From: Microlunatus speluncae
GTDB lineage: Bacteria > Actinomycetota > Actinomycetes > Propionibacteriales > Propionibacteriaceae
Direction: 5' to 3'
Assembly: GCF_009299835.1 (NCBI RefSeq)
Contig: NZ_VKCZ01000004.1
Location: 186,001 to 250,000, forward strand
DNA: 64,000 bases
Of this stretch, positions 59,730 through 64,000 are shown piece after piece. The position numbers were made by a program, and so were the translations under genes. A model generated the notes under the pieces. It searched no databases and had not been told where the DNA came from. It saw only the letters and a list, made by a program, of their open reading frames with translations. Positions within the stretch are counted from its first letter, which is position 1, and each line of letters starts with the position of its first letter.

Positions 59730-60140
59730 TCAGGCGGGCTGCGGCGCCGGTTGGACGCTGCGTTCGTGCAGGGCCAGGGCGATCAGCGGCAGCAGGATGC
59801 CGAGGCCGAAGGTGATCAGCTGCGCCACAGCTTCGGCCCCCGAGTAGCCCTCCAGGTGGCTCGCGTGGAAGACGAAGTGCGGCACCGTGAAGAGCAGATT
59901 CGCCAGCACCGCCAGCCGGACCAGGAACGGTCGCAGGGTCAGCGCGGCGACGAAGATCAACAGCACCCAACCCAGGGTCGCGGCACCGACGTCGCGCATC
60001 AGGTGTTCGTTGTACGGCGGCAGTCCGCTGACCCAGGGTCCGTCGTCGAAGAACCAGCGCGGCGCGAACAGCTGGGCCAGCGCCCCGAGCCCCTGACCCA
60101 CGCCCAAGATCAACAACACGGTCCGGGTCGCGATTCTCAT
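59730..60140 (-). CDS. Four-helix membrane protein (DoxX/DUF4345-like)
   Basis: The 136-residue protein has helices at about residues 6-26, 48-67, 73-92 and 102-124. RVAPRWFFDDGPWV-like loop (FAPRWFFDDGPWVSGLPPYN) and MRDVGAATLGWVLLIF are suggestive of small DoxX/DUF4345-type proteins, but the match is weak. It overlaps the NmrA-like gene by 4 bp and follows it, in the SigJ-linked cluster. Confidence 0.72.
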   Translation of the reverse strand: MRIATRTVLLILGVGQGLGALAQLFAPRWFFDDGPWVSGLPPYNEHLMRDVGAATLGWVLLIFVAALTLRPFLVRLAVLANLLFTVPHFVFHASHLEGYSGAEAVAQLITFGLGILLPLIALALHERSVQPAPQPA

Positions 60141-60934
60141 CGGCCGCCTCCATAGCGGGTCGAGCGGGGATCGGCGACCGCCGCCAGGTGATCGACGAAC
60201 GTCGGTCCGTCGGTTGGATGATCAGGAGCCAGGTGCTCGCCGCGCCGGAAGGCGGCGACCGCCGCACCGGGCAGTCGCAGCGGCAGGATGGGACGCCGGC
60301 GGCCCGTCCGGGTCAGGTAGGCGCGGGCCAGGTCGGTCAGCGCGTGGGTCTCGGGGCCGCCGAGGTCGGCGACCCGGCCCTCCGGCGGGCTGCCGGCGAG
60401 CTCGACCAACCGGGCCGCCACGGCGCCGGCGTCGATCGGTTGGAACCGCAGGTCGGGCACCGGCATCACCGGTGCTCGGGCGGCCAGGGCCAGGATCGTC
60501 CGCAGCAGCTCGTGGAACTGGGTGGTCCGCAGGATCGTGTACGGCACTCCGGAGCCGGCGATCGCCCGCTCGATCTCGACCTTGCCCCGGTAGTACCCGA
60601 ACGGGATCCGGTCGATCCCGACGATCGAGATCGACACCAGGTGGCCGACCGCGGTCGCCTGCGCCGCGGCGAGCAGGGTGCGCGCCGCCGCGACGTCCTC
60701 GCCCGGTCGGTGCCGGCCCGCGCAGTGCACGACCGTGCCCGCCCCGGCCAGCGCGTCCCGCAGCCCATCGCCGGACATCAGGTCCGCCGTCGCCCAGCCG
60801 TACGGTTCATGGTCGGCGGCCGGGCGTGGCCGGCGGCTGACCAGCCGGACCTCCCGCCCGGCCGACACCAGCCGGCGCACCACCTGCCGGCCCAACTCGC
60901 CGGTGCCACCGGTCACCACCACCGGTTCTGTCAT
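60137..60934 (-). CDS. NmrA-like atypical SDR / NAD(P)-binding epimerase
   Basis: The 265-residue protein starts VVVTGGTGELGRQVVRRLVS (NADP loop), has VHLVSISIVGIDRIPFGYYR-like HLVSISIVGIDRIPFGYYRG near residue 110 and a YxxxK-like segment (YYRGKVE). It resembles NmrA/quinone-reductase-like SDRs. ATG at 60934 follows GAGAGGAG. It is beside a SigJ/ECF41 sigma gene, whose group often controls an adjacent oxidoreductase or epimerase. Confidence 0.85.
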   Translation of the reverse strand: MTEPVVVTGGTGELGRQVVRRLVSAGREVRLVSRRPRPAADHEPYGWATADLMSGDGLRDALAGAGTVVHCAGRHRPGEDVAAARTLLAAAQATAVGHLVSISIVGIDRIPFGYYRGKVEIERAIAGSGVPYTILRTTQFHELLRTILALAARAPVMPVPDLRFQPIDAGAVAARLVELAGSPPEGRVADLGGPETHALTDLARAYLTRTGRRRPILPLRLPGAAVAAFRRGEHLAPDHPTDGPTFVDHLAAVADPRSTRYGGGR

Positions 60935-60980
60935 GGATCTCCTCTCGGTCACCAGGAGAGAACCGGACGGCCGGAGCGTT

Positions 60981-60987
60981 TGTGACA
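60981..60987 (-). promoter_or_regulatory. TGTCACA element, possible ECF41 -35 box
   Basis: On the minus strand TGTCACA lies 46 bp upstream of the NmrA-like ATG. This matches the published ECF41 -35 sequence. The expected CGTC at a 16 bp spacing is not there; a CGTC occurs at 11 bp, so the assignment is weak. Confidence 0.35.
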
Positions 60988-60995
60988 GCCGCGAC

Positions 60996-61070
60996 GACCG
61001 GAATCCAGCAACGGTTCGGTGAATCTGCCCTCAGCGGGCCCGATCCGCGAACCAGTGCTGGATTCCGGTC
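60996..61070. terminator. Inverted repeat at the sigJ 3' end
   Basis: GACCGGAATCCAGCA (60996-61010) and TGCTGGATTCCGGTC (61056-61070) pair perfectly, and GGTTCG (61013-61018) with CGAACC (61048-61053) extend the stem inward. The right arm contains the first two bases of the sigJ stop complement. Probable terminator of sigJ ahead of the NmrA-like gene. Confidence 0.65.
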
Positions 61071-61965
61071 ACTGCCCGAGCAGCTCCAGGCCCCGCAGCT
61101 GACGCTCGAGGAAGCGCAGCTTGGTCGGGTTCGCGACGATGTGGAAGCTCTCGATCACGCCGTCGGCGGCGTCGATCAGCAGCGCCGCGACAACGGCCCC
61201 GTCGGCGACCGCGACCAGCCCCGGCTGTCCGTTGAGCTCGAGGATCCGCAACTCGAAGTCGCCGGCGTAGCGGTGCAGCCCGCGGCCGAGATACGCCGCC
61301 ACCTGGCTCCGACCCACCACCGGGCGCCGGGCCGCGGTGACGACACCGCCGCCATCGGCCCGCGACACCACGTCCTCGGCCAGCAACTGCTCCAGTCGGG
61401 CCAGGTCACCCTGCTGGGCAGCCCGCAGGAACGACTCGAACAGCTGCCGGTGCTGGGCCGGATCGACGGCGAACCGGCGCTCGCCGTCGATCCGCTGCCG
61501 GGCCCGCCGGAAGTGCTGCCGGGAGCCCTCCTCGGTCAGACCCAGCAACTCGGCCAGCTCCCGGTGCCCGTAACCGAAGGCGGTTCGCAGCACATAGACG
61601 GCGCGCTCCACCGGCGCCAGCCGCTCCAGCAGCACCAAACTGGCGTAGTCGACCGCCTGCTGCTGCTCGACGTCGGCGGCCGGATCGGCCGACTCGGAGA
61701 GCATCGGCTCCGGCAGCCAGGGCCCCGGATACTCGCGCCGGGCGGCGGCCGAGCCGAGCCGGTTCAGGCAGAGGTTGGTGACCACCCGGTCCAACCAGGC
61801 CGTCGGGTGGGTGATCGCCGCGTGCACCGCGCCGGCCCAGCGCAGATAGGCGTCCTGGACCGCGTCCTCGGCGTCCTGTGCCTGCCCGAGCATCCGGTAC
61901 GCGAGGCCGAACAGCCGCCCACGATGCCGCTCGAAGGTCGTCGTCGGATCCACAGTCGACTCCAC
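61069..61965 (-). CDS. sigJ: ECF sigma factor SigJ (ECF41 type) with SnoaL-like C-domain
   Basis: The 298-residue sigma factor has region 2 (RLFGLAYRMLGQAQDAEDAV), region 4 (LRTAFGYGHRELAELLGLTE) and a long C-terminal SnoaL/NTF2-like domain that carries ADGGGVVTA near residue 198 and NPTKLRFLERQL at the end. These correspond to the DGGGK and NPDKL hallmarks of ECF41 factors, in which the extension modulates activity in place of an anti-sigma factor. It precedes an NmrA-like gene. Confidence 0.9.
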   Translation of the reverse strand: MESTVDPTTTFERHRGRLFGLAYRMLGQAQDAEDAVQDAYLRWAGAVHAAITHPTAWLDRVVTNLCLNRLGSAAARREYPGPWLPEPMLSESADPAADVEQQQAVDYASLVLLERLAPVERAVYVLRTAFGYGHRELAELLGLTEEGSRQHFRRARQRIDGERRFAVDPAQHRQLFESFLRAAQQGDLARLEQLLAEDVVSRADGGGVVTAARRPVVGRSQVAAYLGRGLHRYAGDFELRILELNGQPGLVAVADGAVVAALLIDAADGVIESFHIVANPTKLRFLERQLRGLELLGQ

Positions 61966-62026
61966 CCGCTCGACGCTACTCGTCCCCGCCGTCCCACCCG
62001 CTCAGGGATCCGCCTCCGCCGTGCCG

Positions 62027-62039
62027 CCCCCCCCCCCCC
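62027..62039. repeat. Poly-C tract of 13
   Basis: Thirteen consecutive C residues lie in the 248 bp gap between sigJ and padR, between GCCGTGC repeats (about 62019, 62042 and 62062). Homopolymers of this length can vary by slippage. It is outside any gene. Confidence 0.85.
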
Positions 62040-62057
62040 TCGCCGTGCGCCCCGTAC

Positions 62058-62095
62058 TCCCGCCGTGCTCCTGCTGCAACGGGAGCACGGCGGGA
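62058..62095. repeat. 14 bp perfect hairpin in the sigJ-padR gap
   Basis: TCCCGCCGTGCTCC (62058-62071) and GGAGCACGGCGGGA (62082-62095) pair perfectly around a 10-base loop. It lies between the divergent genes, closer to sigJ, so it is not a simple terminator for either. Confidence 0.65.
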
Positions 62096-62170
62096 ACAGG
62101 GGGAGCATGGGCGCGATCATCCGGCGGGTGGGACGGGGTGGGCGGGTTGATTCGGGGCTGGCATGCGCAT

Positions 62171-62200
62171 ATATTCCGTGTGGAATATTTGGTACGGAAT
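62171..62200. promoter_or_regulatory. PadR operator candidate, overlapping palindromes
   Basis: ATATTCC-gtgt-GGAATAT (62171-62188) is a perfect palindrome, and TATTCCGT (62172-62179) is also mirrored by ACGGAATA (62193-62200). Three half-sites thus lie in a strongly AT-rich spot 14-43 bp before the GTG of the PadR gene, as expected for autorepression. Confidence 0.75.
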
Positions 62201-62213
62201 AACGGGGGAGCGC

Positions 62214-62819
62214 GTGGGTAGGCAGCAGTTGACGCCGCTGGCGGTGATGCTGCTGGCCCTGGTGGCCGAGCGGGAGATGCATCCGTACGAGATGCTGCAG
62301 ACGATGACCGAGCGCGGCGAAGACCGCCTGGTCAAGGTCCGGCCCGGCTCGCTCTACCACGCCGTCGAACGGCTGGCGGCGGCCGAACTGATCCGCGCCA
62401 CCGGGGTCGAGCGGGCCGGCAACCGGCCGGAGCGGACCAGCTATGCGCTGACCGAGGCCGGGGCCCGGCTGTTGCAGGCCCGGGTGGCCGAGATGCTGCG
62501 CGCGCCGGTCAACGAGTACCCCCAATTCCTGGTCGCCCTGGACGAGGCGCACAACCTGCCGCGGGAGCAGGTGATCGACTACCTCGGCGAATACGCTGCC
62601 GCTCTCGCCGCCGACCTGGCCACGATCGACGCGGCGCTGGGGCGCGCCGGGACGCAGGCAGTGCCGGAGGCCTACTGGTTGTCCTGGCGCTACCTCCAGC
62701 ACACCAAGCAGGCCGAGCTGGGCTGGATCAGCCGCCTCATCGAACGCATCAAGAGCAAGGAACTGGAATGGCCGAAATTTCCGATACACGACCTGCGCCG
62801 GCAGCCGACCGCGGAGTGA
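62214..62819 (+). CDS. PadR-family transcriptional regulator
   Basis: The 201-residue regulator has a PadR winged helix (LAVMLLALVAEREMHPYEML then VKVRPGSLYHAVERLAAAEL, residues 7-60) and a C-terminal helical dimerisation domain. GTG at 62214 follows GGGGGAG; the upstream frame runs through the operator. Its 3' end overlaps the MFS gene by 52 bp, so it probably represses that exporter and itself. Confidence 0.9.
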   Translation: MGRQQLTPLAVMLLALVAEREMHPYEMLQTMTERGEDRLVKVRPGSLYHAVERLAAAELIRATGVERAGNRPERTSYALTEAGARLLQARVAEMLRAPVNEYPQFLVALDEAHNLPREQVIDYLGEYAAALAADLATIDAALGRAGTQAVPEAYWLSWRYLQHTKQAELGWISRLIERIKSKELEWPKFPIHDLRRQPTAE

Positions 62820-64000
62820 AGACCGGCGACGGGGGTAGCCCCTGGCCCGCCCTGTGGGCCCTCGTCCTCGGCTTCTTCATGATCTTGGTCGACTCGACCA
62901 TCGTGTCGGTGGCGACGCCGGCGATCATGGGCCACTTCGGCGCCGACGTGAATCTGGTGGTCTGGGTGACCAGCGCCTACCTGCTGGCGTACGCGGTGCC
63001 GTTGTTGATCACCGGCCGGCTGGGCGACCGGGTCGGGCCGAAGAACCTCTATCAGGCCGGTCTGGTCGTCTTCACCCTGGCCTCGTTGTGGTGCGGGCTG
63101 ACCGGGACCATCGAGCAGTTGATCATCGCCCGGGTGCTGCAGGGACTCGGCGCCTCGATGATGACGCCGCAGACGATGGCGGTGATCACCCGGATCTTCC
63201 CGGCCGATCAGCGCGGCCGGGCGATGAGCCTGTGGGGCGCGGTGGCCGGGATCGCCACCCTGGTCGGCCCGATCGCCGGCGGGCTGCTGATCGACGGCCC
63301 CGGCTGGCAGTGGATCTTCTTCGTCAACGTCCCGGTCGGCGTCCTCGGCTTCGTGCTGGCCGGCCGGCTGGTGCCGAAGCTGCCGACGCACCGGCACCGG
63401 TTCGACTGGATCGGCGTCGTGCTCAGCGCGATCGGCATGTTCTGCCTGGTGTTCGGCATCCAGGAAGGGCAAACGTACGACTGGGGCATGATCATCGGCC
63501 CGATCTCGGTCTGGCTGCTGATCGGGGCCGGAGTGGTGGTGCTGGTCGGCTTCGTCGTCTGGCAGGCCGTCAACCGCGGCGAGCCGCTGGTCCCGCTCAG
63601 CCTGTTCGGCGACCGGAACTTCTCGCTGGCCAACCTCGGCATCGGGGCGGTCGGCTTCGCGGTCACCGCGATGGGCTTCCCGCTGATGCTGTTCACCCAG
63701 GTCGTGCTCGGCTTCACCCCGACCCAGTCGGCGCTGCTGATGGTGCCGATGGCGGTGATGTCGATCGTGCTGGCCCGCTTCGTCGGCCGGCTGACCGACC
63801 GGATGCATCCGCGCTACCTCGCCGGTTTCGGCACTCTCACGGTGGCCGTGTCGCTGATCTGGATGAGCCGGGTGATGATCCCGGGCGTTCCCGTCTGGCA
63901 GCTGCTGCTGCCGATCACGCTGCTCGGTCTCGGCAGCTCGTTCATGTGGTCGCCGCTCGGCACCTCGGCGACCCGGAACCTGCCGATGGAGCGGGCCGGC
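62768..64000 (+). CDS. DHA2-family MFS multidrug exporter, 3' end cut by window edge
   Basis: From ATG at 62768 the frame stays open to the window end, giving 411 residues. It is the first ten or so of 14 helices of a DHA2 drug/proton antiporter: FFMILVDSTIVSVATPAIMG in helix one, the motif A loop TGRLGDRVGPKNLYQ near residue 83, and GPIAGGLLIDGPGWQWIFFV as motif C with the following loop near residue 163. The cytoplasmic N-terminus is Ser/Asp/Arg rich. It is coupled to the PadR gene by overlap. Confidence 0.9.
   Translation, partial: MAEISDTRPAPAADRGVKTGDGGSPWPALWALVLGFFMILVDSTIVSVATPAIMGHFGADVNLVVWVTSAYLLAYAVPLLITGRLGDRVGPKNLYQAGLVVFTLASLWCGLTGTIEQLIIARVLQGLGASMMTPQTMAVITRIFPADQRGRAMSLWGAVAGIATLVGPIAGGLLIDGPGWQWIFFVNVPVGVLGFVLAGRLVPKLPTHRHRFDWIGVVLSAIGMFCLVFGIQEGQTYDWGMIIGPISVWLLIGAGVVVLVGFVVWQAVNRGEPLVPLSLFGDRNFSLANLGIGAVGFAVTAMGFPLMLFTQVVLGFTPTQSALLMVPMAVMSIVLARFVGRLTDRMHPRYLAGFGTLTVAVSLIWMSRVMIPGVPVWQLLLPITLLGLGSSFMWSPLGTSATRNLPMERAG

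Overview
The window is a stretch of high-G+C (about 70 % by eye) actinobacterial chromosome. Evidence: GTG starts are common, protein families are typically actinobacterial (TIGR03089, DUF3043, DUF2510, PspA with a PspAA partner, an actinobacterial ctaF-type oxidase subunit, SigJ/ECF41), and many genes overlap as ATGA or GTGA. A member of Propionibacteriales (Microlunatus-like) is my best guess from gene content and from the very frequent TGATCA hexamer; this is inference. No rRNA, tRNA, CRISPR array, phage or transposase gene was seen. Two genes run off the window: a methionine aminopeptidase at the left edge and a DHA2-type MFS exporter at the right edge.

Layout. 1-7.3 kb: map with a divergent XRE regulator, then a minus-strand lipoate/2-oxoacid dehydrogenase block (lpd, E2 acyltransferase, epimerase, lipB, membrane protein). 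7.3-9.5 kb: arginine or ornithine catabolism (guanidino hydrolase plus rocD) with a divergent Lrp-type regulator. 9.5-20.5 kb: azoreductase/TetR pair, TIGR03089, secreted sialidase, pepA, gcvT, a NUDIX/glycosyltransferase/FkbM trio and an amino-acid-dehydrogenase-like gene. 20.5-24.9 kb: two histidine kinases sharing one response regulator, and a second glycosyltransferase. 25-37.5 kb: mixed small metabolic genes (cysteine-dioxygenase-like cupin, GH4, PfkB kinase, WYL regulator, hydrolase, GNAT, AbiEi/DUF559 protein, DUF2306, SDR, a broken sarcosine-oxidase-like gene, aldo/keto reductase). 37.5-46 kb: an alpha-mannan utilisation locus (secreted GH76, ABC importer, intracellular GH76, asparagine synthetase, GntR/LacI-hybrid regulator). 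46-56.5 kb: PspA pair, ferredoxin-NADP reductase, membrane channel, nadA, glycerate kinase, erpA, tusA and a cysteine-desulfurase homologue lacking its PLP lysine. 56.6-59.7 kb: cytochrome c oxidase ctaC-ctaD-ctaF. 59.7-64 kb: SigJ/NmrA-type pair and a PadR/MFS pair.

The most unusual content is non-coding. (1) A family of five 50-66 bp hairpins sits at gene 3' ends; in four copies the arms are perfect or have one mismatch, and they co-vary between copies. (2) A 623 bp nested palindrome lies between nadA and the glycerate kinase gene, with two inverted copies of a 136-139 bp element whose terminal repeats differ between copies yet are perfect within each. (3) A 168 bp MITE-like element sits at 36.1 kb beside a gene carrying an in-frame amber codon. 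(4) A 49 bp hairpin repeat brackets an AbiEi/DUF559 gene. (5) A 23 bp dispersed repeat has been captured in frame and tandemly expanded within a glycosyltransferase. Two enzymes have lost family-defining lysines: the NifS-like protein and the Glu/Leu dehydrogenase-like protein.
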